DNA from: Saccharopolyspora gregorii
GTDB lineage: Bacteria; Actinomycetota; Actinomycetes; Mycobacteriales; Pseudonocardiaceae
Direction of reading: 5' to 3'
DNA length: 64,000 bases
Assembly (NCBI RefSeq): GCF_024734405.1
Contig: NZ_CP059556.1
Span: 3,472,001 to 3,536,000 of the forward strand
Part shown: positions 49,691-58,743 of the stretch, one piece after another
Layout: the number at the start of each line of letters is the position of its first letter
How positions within the stretch are numbered: the first letter of the stretch is position 1
Notes under the pieces: model-generated
Seen by the model: only the letters and a program-made list of their open reading frames with translations
What the model was told of the DNA's origin: nothing
Database searches by the model: none
Made by a program: the position numbers and the translations under genes

Positions 49691-50640
49691 GGCGAGCCCT
49701 CCTCGTTCGCGGCGGTGTCCAGGAATTCCACGCGGTAGACCGCGTCGACCAGCTCCAGCGCGGGCAGCCCGCCGTCGGGGCGCCGGTCCGCGGCGGTGTT
49801 GCCCGCATCGAGCACGGCGGCGAAGTCGGTGAGGACGCCTTCGTACTCGTGCCACAGCGAGGACTTGAACCCGTGGTGGCCGTGCAGCATGTCGGCGCGG
49901 TGCGTGGTGCCGTCCGCGCAGCGGATCTCGACGTCCTTGGTCTCACCGGGATGCGACCAGTCGAGTTCGACGACGGCGGGCACCCCGGTGGCGGAGCGCA
50001 GTTCGACCACCGCTTGCCGGTCGAGGCCCGCGCCGTCGCGGTGCACGGTGACCGCGGCGGGTTCGACGTCACCGAGGAAGAGCCGCACCAGGTCGAACGC
50101 GTTCGGGCCGTTGTCGGCGACGCAACCGCCGCCGCAGCGCTCCGGGTCGAGGTACCAGGTGTCGCCGCCGATGTGCTCCTCGATGCGTTCGAGGTAGCGC
50201 ACGGTCAACCCTTCGATGGGCCCGTGCCCGGCGAGCTCGTCGCGCAGGCGCAGCACGTTGTCGTTGTAGCGGCGGTGGAACGCGGTGAACAGCGGCGCGG
50301 TGACCGAGGCGAGCCCGGTGAGCGCCCGCGCGTCGACGAGGTCCACGGCGAGCGGTTTCTCCACGCACACCGGCACGCCGGCCCGCAGCGCGTCGCGGCT
50401 GATCTCCGCGTGCACGTCGTTGGGGACCACCACGACGACCGCGTCCGGCGCGCTCGCGGCCAGCAGGTCGCGGTGGTCGTGGAACACGGGTATCCGCCCG
50501 CGGTGCGGTGCCAGTGCTGCCTCGTCCACGTCGCAGACGGCGACGAGTTCCCAGCCGGGCAGCGCGTCCAGCGCGGCGAGGTAGAACCGTGCGATGGTGC
50601 CGAGGCCGATCACGGCGGCGCGGCGCGGTTCCGCGGCCAT
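49687..50640 (-). CDS. Gfo/Idh/MocA-family oxidoreductase
   Basis: 317-aa NAD(P)-dependent dehydrogenase of sugars or cyclitols. Rossmann start AVIGLGTIARFYLAAL, then the conserved CVEKPLAVD with the catalytic-domain Lys, and a C-terminal barrel with WSHPGETKDVEIRCADG. Family members include inositol dehydrogenases and the 3-oxidoglucose reductases of aminosugar routes. ATG 50640 shares one base with the stop of the Ldh-type gene (TGATG). A second family member is encoded first in the operon, at 53921-54961. Confidence 0.9.
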   Translation of the reverse strand: MAAEPRRAAVIGLGTIARFYLAALDALPGWELVAVCDVDEAALAPHRGRIPVFHDHRDLLAASAPDAVVVVVPNDVHAEISRDALRAGVPVCVEKPLAVDLVDARALTGLASVTAPLFTAFHRRYNDNVLRLRDELAGHGPIEGLTVRYLERIEEHIGGDTWYLDPERCGGGCVADNGPNAFDLVRLFLGDVEPAAVTVHRDGAGLDRQAVVELRSATGVPAVVELDWSHPGETKDVEIRCADGTTHRADMLHGHHGFKSSLWHEYEGVLTDFAAVLDAGNTAADRRPDGGLPALELVDAVYRVEFLDTAANEEGSP

Positions 50641-51764
50641 CAGCGCGCACCTCCGTCCACATCGGACTCGTCGAGGCCCAGCTCGACGAGTTCGCGGTGC
50701 ACCGAGGCGCGCAGCGGTACTCCGTCCCGGCGGCGCCGCGCGGCGCGTTCCGCCTCGTGCCAGCCGGGGTAGCGCACCGGTTCGCCCGCCGCGGCCGGGC
50801 AGTCCAGCAGCGTGCCGAACAGGCTCCGGGCGTCCGCGGCGAACGCCCCGCCGGGGCGCAGCAGGTCGGGGGCCAGCACGAGCACGAAGTAGCCGATGTC
50901 GTCGTCGCGCCCGTGCGGCCCGCCGTCACCGTCCAGCGCCGCCGGGGCGGGCCCGACGCCGGCGCCGGACAGCAGCGCGGAGAGCACTTCCACGACGAGC
51001 CCGAGGCCGAAGCCCTTGTGCGCGCCGGTGGCCGGTTCGCCGCCGAGCCAGCGCAGGTGCGCCTCGCCGCGGTCGAACGCGGCCGGGTCGGTGACGGGGT
51101 TCCCGGTGTCGTCGGCGAGCCATCCGGGCGGGACGCGTTCCCCGTCCGAGGCGGCGATCCGGACCTTGCCGGTGGGAACGGTGGTGGTGCTCATGTCCAG
51201 CACGAACGGGTGGCCGTCGAGGGCGGGGGCGGCGACGCTGATCGGGTTGGTGCCGAGCATGGCGAGCGCGCCCAGCGGCGGGCGGGCGATCCGCTGCGAA
51301 CCGCAGTTGCTGGCGACGATGCCCACGAGCCCGCGTTCGGCGGCGCGCGCGGCGTGGAACCCGGCGCAACCGAAGTGCGTGCCGCCGCGCACCGGCACGA
51401 GCCCGACGCCGTGTTCCAGCGCGCGGTCCGCGGCCGCGTCGACGGCCTCCGCCGCGGCCCACAGGCCGAGGGCGCGGCGGGCGTCGAGCACGGCGCAGGC
51501 GCCGAGGTCGATCCGCGTGGTGGGTTCCGCGGTGGGGTCGACCCGGCCGGACCGCAGCAGCGGCAGGTAGAGCCGGGTGAGGTTGAACAGGCCGTGCGAG
51601 TCGAATCCGCACAGATCTCCGTGGCACAGCGCTTCCGCGGCGAGGTGCGCCCGGTGATCCGGTATCCCGTGCTCGGCGAACAGCCGGGCGGTGAACGCGT
51701 GCAGTCGCGCGTAGGACACCGTGGTTCGTTCCCCGGAGTGTGCGATCTCCGGCAGCAGCGTCAT
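50640..51764 (-). CDS. Ldh-type (malate/lactate dehydrogenase 2 family) NAD(P)H oxidoreductase
   Basis: 374-aa enzyme of the YlbC/ComC/DpkA family, unrelated to classical lactate dehydrogenase. Marks are HGDLCGFDSHGLFNL, GGTHFGCAGFHAARA, APALDGHPFVLDMSTTTVP and GAHKGFGLGLVVE. Members reduce 2-oxoacids or cyclic imines. ATG 51764 shares one base with the preceding stop. In this operon it may reduce an oxidised sugar acid or an imine formed after transamination. Confidence 0.9.
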   Translation of the reverse strand: MTLLPEIAHSGERTTVSYARLHAFTARLFAEHGIPDHRAHLAAEALCHGDLCGFDSHGLFNLTRLYLPLLRSGRVDPTAEPTTRIDLGACAVLDARRALGLWAAAEAVDAAADRALEHGVGLVPVRGGTHFGCAGFHAARAAERGLVGIVASNCGSQRIARPPLGALAMLGTNPISVAAPALDGHPFVLDMSTTTVPTGKVRIAASDGERVPPGWLADDTGNPVTDPAAFDRGEAHLRWLGGEPATGAHKGFGLGLVVEVLSALLSGAGVGPAPAALDGDGGPHGRDDDIGYFVLVLAPDLLRPGGAFAADARSLFGTLLDCPAAAGEPVRYPGWHEAERAARRRRDGVPLRASVHRELVELGLDESDVDGGAR

Positions 51765-53056
51765 CAGGTGATCTCCTTCCCGGCACCGCCGTGGTGCCGC
51801 CTGGTGAACTCGGTGAGCACCGCCGCGACCGCTCGGGCGAAGTCGCGGAGTTCGGCGACGTCGGCGTACTCGCCTTCGGCGTGCGCGTGGTTCGCCTCCA
51901 GCGATCCGGGGCCGAGCACGGCGGTGCGGGTGTCGGGGATGCCGTGCATCCAGATGGCGTCGCAGGTGAACGCGGGCAGCTCGTCGGGCCACCGCCGGAT
52001 CCCCGCTGCGGCGAACAGCTCGCCGGCGTCCCCCTGCTCGTGCAGGCAGGGCAGTCCGCGCTTGAGCCAGTCGACGCGCGTGATGGCGGCGGCCTGCGCC
52101 GCGGTGCGGGCGAACTCCCTGGTGGACGCGAACGTCCCGGTGAATTCGCGGATGCCGTCGCGCACCGCGTCCTCCAGCGCGCGCTCGGCGGCGGCACCTT
52201 CGGGCGCGGTGGCGTAGGACAGGTTGAGCAGCAGGCCACCGCTGCCGTAGACGCGGTTGTGCCGGTCGCCGGTGCGCAGGCCCGCGATGCAGCAGCGACC
52301 CGGCCGGTCCCGCGGGTCGAGGGTGCGGGCGAGGTGCTGGGCGAGGAACCCGAGCAGGACCGTCGCGTTGTGCCCCGCGGCGGGTTCGTCGTCGATGGCG
52401 CCGTGCCCGTCGACCCGGATCCGCGCCGTCATCGAGGCGGTGGACCGGGGCAGGTAGCGCAGCCCGGTGGGTTCGCAGAACACGTTGAGCGCCCCGAAGT
52501 GGCCGGCTTCGACCAGCGGCCGGGTGCCGTAGGTGCCCATTGCGCCGCCCTCCTCGCCGGAGACGGCGTGCACGAGGACTCCGACGTCGCGCCCCAGCTC
52601 GGGGTTCGCGACGCGGGCGGCGCGGATCCCGGCCAGCAGCGCCACGGCCGGGCCCTTCGCGTCGATGGCGCCGCGCCCGGTGATCCGGTCCGCGGTGCGG
52701 GTGACGGGTTCGAGCCCGGCGACGGTGTCCAGGTGCACGTTGAACATGGCGGTGCGCTCCGGCGGCAGCTCCGGGCCGAGCCGCAGCACCAGGCTGGGCT
52801 GGTCGGCGAGGAAGTCCGGGTCGCGGGCGGCGTCGCGCACGGTGCGCGGCACGTCGTCCCGGTCCAGCACCGAGGGTTCGGGGGCGGCGTGGTGCGCGGT
52901 GCGGAACCCGATGCGCTCGGCGGCCGCGGCGTAGGCCCGCTGCGCCTGCCACATCCGGGAGGGTGGCGCGGCACCTTCCAGCGGGTTGACGGTGGGCAGC
53001 CGCAGCAGGTCCACCAGCAGGTCGAGGTCACCGGGTTCGAGCGGTTCGGTGCCCAT
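51764..53056 (-). CDS. M20-family metallohydrolase (ArgE/DapE-like)
   Basis: 430-aa di-zinc amidohydrolase. Metal and catalytic residues are H108 and D110 in FNVHLDTV, D132 in GAIDAKGP, E168/E169 in VSGEEGGAMG and a late His in ANHAHAEGEY. It should remove an acyl group from an amine or split an amide, for instance deacylating an aminosugar intermediate. ATG 53056 shares one base with the stop of the isomerase gene before it, and its stop does so with the next gene, so the whole operon is coupled. Confidence 0.9.
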   Translation of the reverse strand: MGTEPLEPGDLDLLVDLLRLPTVNPLEGAAPPSRMWQAQRAYAAAAERIGFRTAHHAAPEPSVLDRDDVPRTVRDAARDPDFLADQPSLVLRLGPELPPERTAMFNVHLDTVAGLEPVTRTADRITGRGAIDAKGPAVALLAGIRAARVANPELGRDVGVLVHAVSGEEGGAMGTYGTRPLVEAGHFGALNVFCEPTGLRYLPRSTASMTARIRVDGHGAIDDEPAAGHNATVLLGFLAQHLARTLDPRDRPGRCCIAGLRTGDRHNRVYGSGGLLLNLSYATAPEGAAAERALEDAVRDGIREFTGTFASTREFARTAAQAAAITRVDWLKRGLPCLHEQGDAGELFAAAGIRRWPDELPAFTCDAIWMHGIPDTRTAVLGPGSLEANHAHAEGEYADVAELRDFARAVAAVLTEFTRRHHGGAGKEIT

Positions 53057-53931
53057 CAGGCCCGGCCGGGCGCGGCCGCCGCCGTGTAGGGCGCGCGCAG
53101 CCGCCCCAGCAGCCGTTCGAGGGCGCGGCCCGCGTCGACGAACCGGTCCGCGGCGGTCTCGTCGGCGCGGACCCCGTCGTGCGGGCGGGCGACCAGGTGC
53201 GGTTCGAGGGAGTACGCGCCCTCGTAGCCGGAGTTCAGCAGCAGCCGCAGGCAGTCGGCGACCCGCGAACCGCCCTCCCCCGGTGGCACGTACATCACGG
53301 CGCCGGGCGAGCCGGTGGCGTCCTTGACGTGCACGTGCGCCACGTGGCCGATGAGCGGGCGCAGCAGGTCCGGGGCGTGGTAGCCGTGCTCGACGCCGTT
53401 GCCGGTGTCGAACAGCAGCCGCAGCGACGGGACTTCGGCGAGCAGCCGCAGGGCGCGGTCGGCGTCGGTGGCGGCCCACCCGGCGCAGTTCTCGTGCAGC
53501 AGCACGACGTCGTGCTCGGCGGCGCGTTCGGCGAGCTTGGCGACGCGCTCGCGGGCGCGGGCGCCCCACTCGGGTTCGGGGAGCCCGTCGTTCGGGTAGG
53601 ACATGATGCGCACGTAGCGGCTGCCGAGTTCGCGGCACTGCTCGGCGAGCACGTCGAGTTCGCGCAGGTCGTCCTCGAACGGGGCCGTGATGGGGCGGGC
53701 CCAGTTGCCGATGCGCGAGGCGAGGCACACCACGTCGAGCTCGGCGGCGCGGATCTGGCGCGCGGTGCGACGCCGGGCGGGTTCGTCGAGGTCGGCGAGC
53801 GGGATGCCGTCGACGGTGCGCAGTTCGATCGACCGCCAGCCGAGCCTGCGGACGGCGGCGAGCTGCCCGGTCAGGTCCGCGGCGGCTTCGTCGCCGATGC
53901 CGGCGAGCCGGGGGCGCGGGTCATCCTGCAT
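53056..53931 (-). CDS. Xylose-isomerase-like TIM-barrel enzyme (sugar phosphate isomerase/epimerase family)
   Basis: 291-aa AP-endonuclease-2-fold protein (PF01261). Barrel landmarks are SIELRTVDGIPL, VCLASRIGNW, VVLLHENCAGW, LRLLFDTGNG and HVHVKDATG, with metal-binding Glu, Asp and His in the second half. Relatives include inosose isomerase/dehydratase (IolI, IolE) and 3-keto-sugar epimerases, which often sit with Gfo/Idh/MocA enzymes. ATG 53931 lies inside the preceding gene by 11 bp. Confidence 0.88.
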   Translation of the reverse strand: MQDDPRPRLAGIGDEAAADLTGQLAAVRRLGWRSIELRTVDGIPLADLDEPARRRTARQIRAAELDVVCLASRIGNWARPITAPFEDDLRELDVLAEQCRELGSRYVRIMSYPNDGLPEPEWGARARERVAKLAERAAEHDVVLLHENCAGWAATDADRALRLLAEVPSLRLLFDTGNGVEHGYHAPDLLRPLIGHVAHVHVKDATGSPGAVMYVPPGEGGSRVADCLRLLLNSGYEGAYSLEPHLVARPHDGVRADETAADRFVDAGRALERLLGRLRAPYTAAAAPGRA

Positions 53932-54961
53932 GATCTGCGGTCCTCCTCCGCTGTCGAGCGGGACCGGTCCGGTCCCGGCAGTGCTGCTTCGCCGCCCACA
54001 GCAGGCGGACCACGTCGCGGTGGATCGCGAAGTGCCCGGTGGCGGCGGGTTCGGGTTCCGGTCCGATGGCCTTGAACCGGCGGTAGGTGCGCAGCGTGAA
54101 CTCGGTGAGCGCGTCGTCGGGGAAGACCGACCACTGCTCCTCGGGGCCGTGCACGGTCAGCTGCGCGTGGTGGTCCTGGTCGCTGAGCGGGTAGTGCCCG
54201 ACGGCGCTGCCGTGCTCGAACTCCAGCTCCACGCGGCGTTCCCGCACCGGGGCGGTGAGGTCGGAGTCGATGGCGGTGCGGACGCCGCCGACGTGGCGCA
54301 GCGCGAGCCGCGCGCCGCCCATGCCGGGGAGCACCACGTCCCCGCAGCGCATGTCGGCGCAGTCGGCGTCGACGAGCTCGGCAGGTCCGGCCAGCCGCAG
54401 CGCCACGCCGAGCGAGTGCGGCACTTCCACGTCGAACGCGGTCGGGTGGCCGCCGGTGGCGGTGGAGTGGGTGAACCGGGGTTTGTGCTGGCGGAAGGAG
54501 ATCTCCCGCAGCCGCCCCAGCGGTCCCCGCTGCACGAGGTCGGCGAGCCTGCGGGTGAGTTCGGCGTCCAGCCAGTGCGCGACGACGGCGAGCCGCAGGC
54601 CGTGCGCGGTGCGCAGCCGCTCGACCTCGGCGAGCGAGGTGAGGTCGGGTGCGACGGGCTTCTCCACGATGATGCGGCGGAAGCCGAGTTCGGCGAGCTC
54701 GCGCAGCAGTTCGGTGCGCCCGGTGGGCGGGGTGCACAGGTGGACGACGGTGCGGCCGGGCGGGACGAGTTCGGCGGCGGCGCGGACGGATTCGGCCGCG
54801 GTGACGCCCGGCGGGACGCGGCGGGCCGCGGGTGCCGGGTCGCAGGCGATGATCGCGCCGGGGTGGAACGGGTCGCGGTCGAGTTCCCTGGCCCGTGCCA
54901 GGACGCGCAGGTGCAGGCCGGCGCCCGCGCGCCCGAGCCCGACCACGAGTGAGTGCAGCAT
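53921..54961 (-). CDS. Gfo/Idh/MocA-family oxidoreductase, first gene of the leftward operon
   Basis: 346-aa NAD(P)-dependent sugar or cyclitol dehydrogenase. Nucleotide-binding start SLVVGLGRAGAGLHLR, VHLCTPPTGRTELL, and IIVEKPVAPD with the family lysine. The C-terminal domain contains RQHKPRFTHSTATGGHPTAF. It is diverged from the paralogue at 49687-50640, so the pathway probably uses two separate redox steps. ATG 54961 has GGAG five bases upstream. The start faces the rightward operon across 413 bp. Confidence 0.9.
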   Translation of the reverse strand: MLHSLVVGLGRAGAGLHLRVLARARELDRDPFHPGAIIACDPAPAARRVPPGVTAAESVRAAAELVPPGRTVVHLCTPPTGRTELLRELAELGFRRIIVEKPVAPDLTSLAEVERLRTAHGLRLAVVAHWLDAELTRRLADLVQRGPLGRLREISFRQHKPRFTHSTATGGHPTAFDVEVPHSLGVALRLAGPAELVDADCADMRCGDVVLPGMGGARLALRHVGGVRTAIDSDLTAPVRERRVELEFEHGSAVGHYPLSDQDHHAQLTVHGPEEQWSVFPDDALTEFTLRTYRRFKAIGPEPEPAATGHFAIHRDVVRLLWAAKQHCRDRTGPARQRRRTADHAG

Positions 54962-55374
54962 CGTGCTCCGTTGCTCCAGAGGGGTTCGAGGTTGTTCCGG
55001 GATCCCGCCGCGTTCCGGCGGTTCCGCCCGGCGGCCCGGTGGCTCCCGTCCGGGTTCCGCCGTTCTCGCGAATTCGGCACCCGCTTCCTCGGCGGCGCGG
55101 GGTGGGGCCATTCCCGGAACCGTCCTGTTCGGACCGTTCCGGTGCGCATTCGGCGATCGCGGCGGAATGCGCTTCGGCGACCGGATGCGGGCGCCGAGCG
55201 GCAAGACTAACGATTTCCCCGAACAGTCCAGGAACCGGGTCCGCGAGGCCCGAACAGATGATCACCGGAAAGGATGAAAAACACGAATGGCGTTCCCGCG
55301 GACTTCCGGCGGCGCGCGGCGCTCCGCTACTTTGTCCAGCCGAAGATCCCTCCCCATTCCCAGGAGTTGACGTC
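54962..55374. promoter_or_regulatory. Divergent promoter region of the biosynthetic cluster
   Basis: 413 bp between the two cluster operons. The main structure is the dyad GCGCATTC (55144-55151) / GAATGCGC (55165-55172), and a looser GGAAC/GTTCC pair lies just to its left (55118-55142). Sequence from 55205 to 55300 is A-richer and probably carries the rightward promoter. No regulator gene belongs to either operon within the window. Confidence 0.5.
55144..55172. promoter_or_regulatory. 29-bp dyad in the divergent cluster promoter
   Basis: GCGCATTC-N13-GAATGCGC, perfect 8-bp arms; the centre (GGCGATCGCGGCG) contains its own partial symmetry around GCGATCGC. Candidate operator controlling both cluster operons. 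Confidence 0.5.
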
Positions 55375-56589
55375 GTGTCCCGCGGTGCGAATGACACCGG
55401 GACGCGAGAATTATCGAGCCCGCCGGATCCGTCCGCGCCCGTGCCGTTCTTCTCGCAGGCCCGCGCCTTCGACCGGCTTTGGCCGGCCATCAGCGCTCGC
55501 GTCGAAGCGGTCTTCGACAACGGCAAGTTCTCCCACGGCAAGCAGGTCGCCGAACTGGAACGGCAGCTCTGCGAGCACACCGGCGCGCGGTACGCGGTGG
55601 GCGTGAACAGCGGCACGGACGCGCTGGTCCTGCTGCTGCGCGCCCTGGGCCTGCGCCCCGGTGACGAGGTGGTGGTCCCGGCTTACTCGTTCGTGGCCAC
55701 CGCGAGCTCGGTGGTGCTGGCCGGGGGCCGCCCGGTGTTCGCCGACGTCGACCCGGTGACCTACGCGCTGGACCCGGCCGAGGTCGAGCGGGTCGCGGGC
55801 CCGCGCACCCGGTTCGTCATGCCCGCGCACCTGTTCTGCCAGATGGCGGACATGAGCGCGCTGTCCCGGGTCGCGGCGCGGCGGGGCCTGGTGCTGCTGG
55901 AGGACAGCGCGGAGGCGATCGGGATGCGGCAGCTCGGAGTGCACGCCGGGCTACACGGCGCGGGCGGCGTGCTCTCCTTCTTCCCGAGCAAGACCCTCGG
56001 CGCGATCGGCGACGCGGGCGCGGTGATCACCGACGACGCGCGGGTCGCGGAGCTGGTCGCGGGGCTGCGCCACCACGGGCGGTTCGGGCACACCCTGGAC
56101 CACTTCCCCGGCATCTCCACGGAGACGGCGCGGCCGGGAACGAACAGCAAGATGGACGACATCCAGGCCGCGGTGCTGCTGGCGAAGCTGCCGGAGCTGG
56201 AGCGGGAGATCGCCCGGCGCGGCGAACTGGCCGCGGCCTACCGGGAACGGCTCGCGGACGTGCCGGGAATCCTCCGGCTGCCGGAGGTGGTCGACCGGGG
56301 CCCGGGTTCGGCGAGCGCGTTCTACGTCCACCTGATCGAGGTGGAGCGCCGGGACGAGCTGGTGGAGTGGCTGGCGCGCGCGGAAATCGGCACCGAAACC
56401 TACTACCCCATTCCGCTGCACCGGCAACCCTGCTTTCAATCGGATTATTCCACGGAGGTGTCGCTGCCGAACGCGGAAGCGGCGGCGCGGCGCGCGGTGG
56501 CCCTTCCGCTCTACCCGGACCTCACCCTCGGACAGCTCGACCGGGTGTGCTCGGTGATCCGCTCCTTCTATTCCGGGAGGCGTGCGTGA
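55375..56589 (+). CDS. DegT/DnrJ/EryC1-family aminotransferase 1
   Basis: 404-aa PLP enzyme that aminates a keto-sugar or keto-cyclitol. The PLP lysine is K206 in SFFPSKTLGAIGDAG, the ring-N aspartate is D177 in LLEDSAEAIG, and the phosphate-binding start is VNSGTDALVLLLRA. Closest by feel to sugar aminotransferases of the WecE/PerA kind. GTG 55375 has AGGAG eight bases upstream; the open frame reaches 54895 without support. Its stop overlaps the start of a second DegT enzyme. Confidence 0.92.
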   Translation: MSRGANDTGTRELSSPPDPSAPVPFFSQARAFDRLWPAISARVEAVFDNGKFSHGKQVAELERQLCEHTGARYAVGVNSGTDALVLLLRALGLRPGDEVVVPAYSFVATASSVVLAGGRPVFADVDPVTYALDPAEVERVAGPRTRFVMPAHLFCQMADMSALSRVAARRGLVLLEDSAEAIGMRQLGVHAGLHGAGGVLSFFPSKTLGAIGDAGAVITDDARVAELVAGLRHHGRFGHTLDHFPGISTETARPGTNSKMDDIQAAVLLAKLPELEREIARRGELAAAYRERLADVPGILRLPEVVDRGPGSASAFYVHLIEVERRDELVEWLARAEIGTETYYPIPLHRQPCFQSDYSTEVSLPNAEAAARRAVALPLYPDLTLGQLDRVCSVIRSFYSGRRA

Positions 56590-57773
56590 TGCGTTCCGAA
56601 ATTCCGTTCTTCCCGCCCGATCTGTTCGAAGAGGATCGCAAGGTGATGCTCGACATCATCGGCGAGATCGGTCGGGATCCCCGACAGAAGTTCATCCTCG
56701 GTGAGCAAACCCGGGAATTCGAGGAGTTGCTGCGCGACGATCTCGGCGCCGCCGACGTCATCGCCTGCGGCAGCGGCACCACCGCGCTCGGACTGGTGCT
56801 GCGCGCCGTGGACATCGGCCCCGGCGACGAGGTGGTGGTGCCCGCGTTCGGCTGCGCACCGCTGGCCGCCGCCGTGCTGGAGACCGGCGCGGCCCCGGTG
56901 TTCGCCGACGTCGACCCGCGCACCATGGTGCTCGACCCGGAATCGGCGCGGCGCCGCATCACCCACCGCACCAAGGCGCTGCTGCCCGCCCACATGTTCT
57001 CGATCATGGCCGACATGCCCCGGTTCACCGAGCTGGCCGCGGCGCACGACCTGCGGCTGGTGGAGGACTCCGCGGTCGCGCAGGGCGCCGTGCTGCGCGG
57101 CACCCCGGCCGGGCTGTGGGGCGAAGCAGGCGTCTACTCCTTCGTCCAGGTCAAGTCCTTCGGCATGCCCGGTGAAGGCGGCGCCGTCGTCACCCGCGAT
57201 CCCGCGCTCGGGCGGCGGATCCGGATGCTGCGCAACCACGGGCAGCAGGAGCGCTTCGTGCACCGCGTCATCGGCACCAACAGCCGGTTCGACGAGATCC
57301 AGGCCGCGTTCCAGCGCTACCGGTACGCGGGTTTCCCCGCCCGGCTCCGGCGGCGCGCCGAGATCGCCGAGCACTACACCGAGCGCTTCGCGCCGCTCGC
57401 CGGGCAGGGCGTGCTCGCCCCGCCGCCGGGCCGGGACGGCCGCTGCCACTACGTGTACTGCCTGCTCGCCGAGGAACGCGACGTGCTGCGGGAATACCTC
57501 GCCGAGCACGGCATCGGCTCGCACGTGTACTACCCGCTGGCGCTGCCGCACCAGGCCGCGTTCCTGCCCTGGGCGCCCGCGGACGAGCGCTGGCCGAACG
57601 CCGAGCGGGCCAGCGCGCGGATCCTCGCTCTCCCGATCTACCCGCACCTCACCGACGCGGAGGTGACCCGGATCGCCGACGCCGTCTGCGAGTTCACCCG
57701 CCACCGCCCGCGCGCGCAGGCGCCGGGCACCCGCCAGTCCGGAACAGGAGCAGCACGACACGATGACCAGTGA
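56589..57773 (+). CDS. DegT/DnrJ/EryC1-family aminotransferase 2
   Basis: 394-aa PLP enzyme, paralogous to the one before it but clearly diverged. K189 in SFVQVKSFGMPGEGG is the PLP lysine and D160 in LVEDSAVAQGA the ring-N aspartate; the cofactor-site start is ACGSGTTALGLVLRA. GGGAGG lies eight bases before ATG 56589; GTG 56586 directly before it is also possible. Two adjacent DegT enzymes suggest two amino groups introduced on one ring, or two substrates. The last 11 bases overlap the UbiA gene. Confidence 0.92.
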   Translation: MRSEIPFFPPDLFEEDRKVMLDIIGEIGRDPRQKFILGEQTREFEELLRDDLGAADVIACGSGTTALGLVLRAVDIGPGDEVVVPAFGCAPLAAAVLETGAAPVFADVDPRTMVLDPESARRRITHRTKALLPAHMFSIMADMPRFTELAAAHDLRLVEDSAVAQGAVLRGTPAGLWGEAGVYSFVQVKSFGMPGEGGAVVTRDPALGRRIRMLRNHGQQERFVHRVIGTNSRFDEIQAAFQRYRYAGFPARLRRRAEIAEHYTERFAPLAGQGVLAPPPGRDGRCHYVYCLLAEERDVLREYLAEHGIGSHVYYPLALPHQAAFLPWAPADERWPNAERASARILALPIYPHLTDAEVTRIADAVCEFTRHRPRAQAPGTRQSGTGAARHDDQ

Positions 57774-58743
57774 CCTGCACGCCGCGCCCGAGCGCATCGG
57801 GGCGGCCCGGCCGGAGAGCAAGGCCCGCACCTTCGCGCGACTGGGCAAGCTCGACGTCTACGACTACTACCTCAGCGTGCTGGTGGTCGGTGCGGCCGCG
57901 CTGCCCGCCGCCGGGTTCGCCGCCGGCGCCGAAGTGCTGCCGATGCTGCTGCTGTTCCTGCTCGGCGAGGTCTGCACGCTGGTGGCGCTGGTCTCGTTCG
58001 ACGACGTGACGGGGTTCCGCGACGGCAGCGACATCGCCAACTACGGGCCGAACGACCCGCTGCGCAAGAAGCTCCGCAAACCGCTGGTGGCCGGCACGCT
58101 CACCGAGCGGGAGGCGCTGGGGTTCGGCTGGGCCGCCGCCGGGTGCGGGGCGCTGCTGTGGGGCGCGGCCGCCGTCGTCGCCCCGCACCGTCCGATGTGG
58201 ACGCTGGTGCTGATCGCGGTGACGTTCGTGATCGCGCTGCAGTACTCCTACGGCCTCAAGCTCAGCTACCACGGCTTCCAGGAGGCGTTCCTCGTCGCGC
58301 TGGGCGTCGCGCTGGTGCTCGCCCCGCACGGGCTGGCGACCGGCGAGTTCTCCGGGTTCGTGCTGGTGCAGGCGGTGCTGTTCGGCCTCGGGCCGCTCAT
58401 GTTCGGGGTGTACTCCAACACCAACGACGTGGCGGGCGACCGGGCCGTCGGCCGTCCCACGGTGGCGGCGCTGACCTCGCCGCGCGGGAACGCGCTGTTC
58501 ATCGGGGCGCTGTCGCTGGGCGAGTTCCTGCTGTGCCTGGGCGCCTCGCTCACCGGGGTGGCGCCGTGGTGGTTCGCGGTGCTCGTGCTGCCCGGCAACG
58601 CGCTGCGCGCCCGGCAGTACCACCTCGGGTTCCGGGCCGGCGACATCATGCGCGCCCGGCGGCTGGGGTTCCGGGTGCACCGGCTGTACGTGGTGCTGCT
58701 GGTCGCGGCGAACCTGCTGGCGGCGTTGGGGGGTGCCCGCTGA
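57763..58743 (+). CDS. UbiA-family membrane prenyltransferase
   Basis: 326-aa enzyme with about eight to nine transmembrane helices that transfers a prenyl group from a polyprenyl diphosphate. The first Asp-rich motif reads FDDVTGFRDGSD, a variant of the usual NDxxDxxxD, and the second is NTNDVAGDRAVGR; both could bind the Mg-diphosphate. A basic segment DPLRKKLRKPLVAG follows the first. The acceptor could be an aromatic, a sugar or, as for DPPR synthase of the same fold, a pentosyl phosphate. Start ATG 57763 lies inside the DegT 2 gene, the stop overlaps the FAD enzyme start (TGATG). Confidence 0.88.
   Translation: MTSDLHAAPERIGAARPESKARTFARLGKLDVYDYYLSVLVVGAAALPAAGFAAGAEVLPMLLLFLLGEVCTLVALVSFDDVTGFRDGSDIANYGPNDPLRKKLRKPLVAGTLTEREALGFGWAAAGCGALLWGAAAVVAPHRPMWTLVLIAVTFVIALQYSYGLKLSYHGFQEAFLVALGVALVLAPHGLATGEFSGFVLVQAVLFGLGPLMFGVYSNTNDVAGDRAVGRPTVAALTSPRGNALFIGALSLGEFLLCLGASLTGVAPWWFAVLVLPGNALRARQYHLGFRAGDIMRARRLGFRVHRLYVVLLVAANLLAALGGAR

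Noticed and set aside
47775-50072. A long minus-strand frame across the UDP-sugar dehydrogenase and calerythrin genes
   Set aside because: It runs antisense to two well-supported genes and only partly overlaps the Gfo/Idh gene in the wrong frame.
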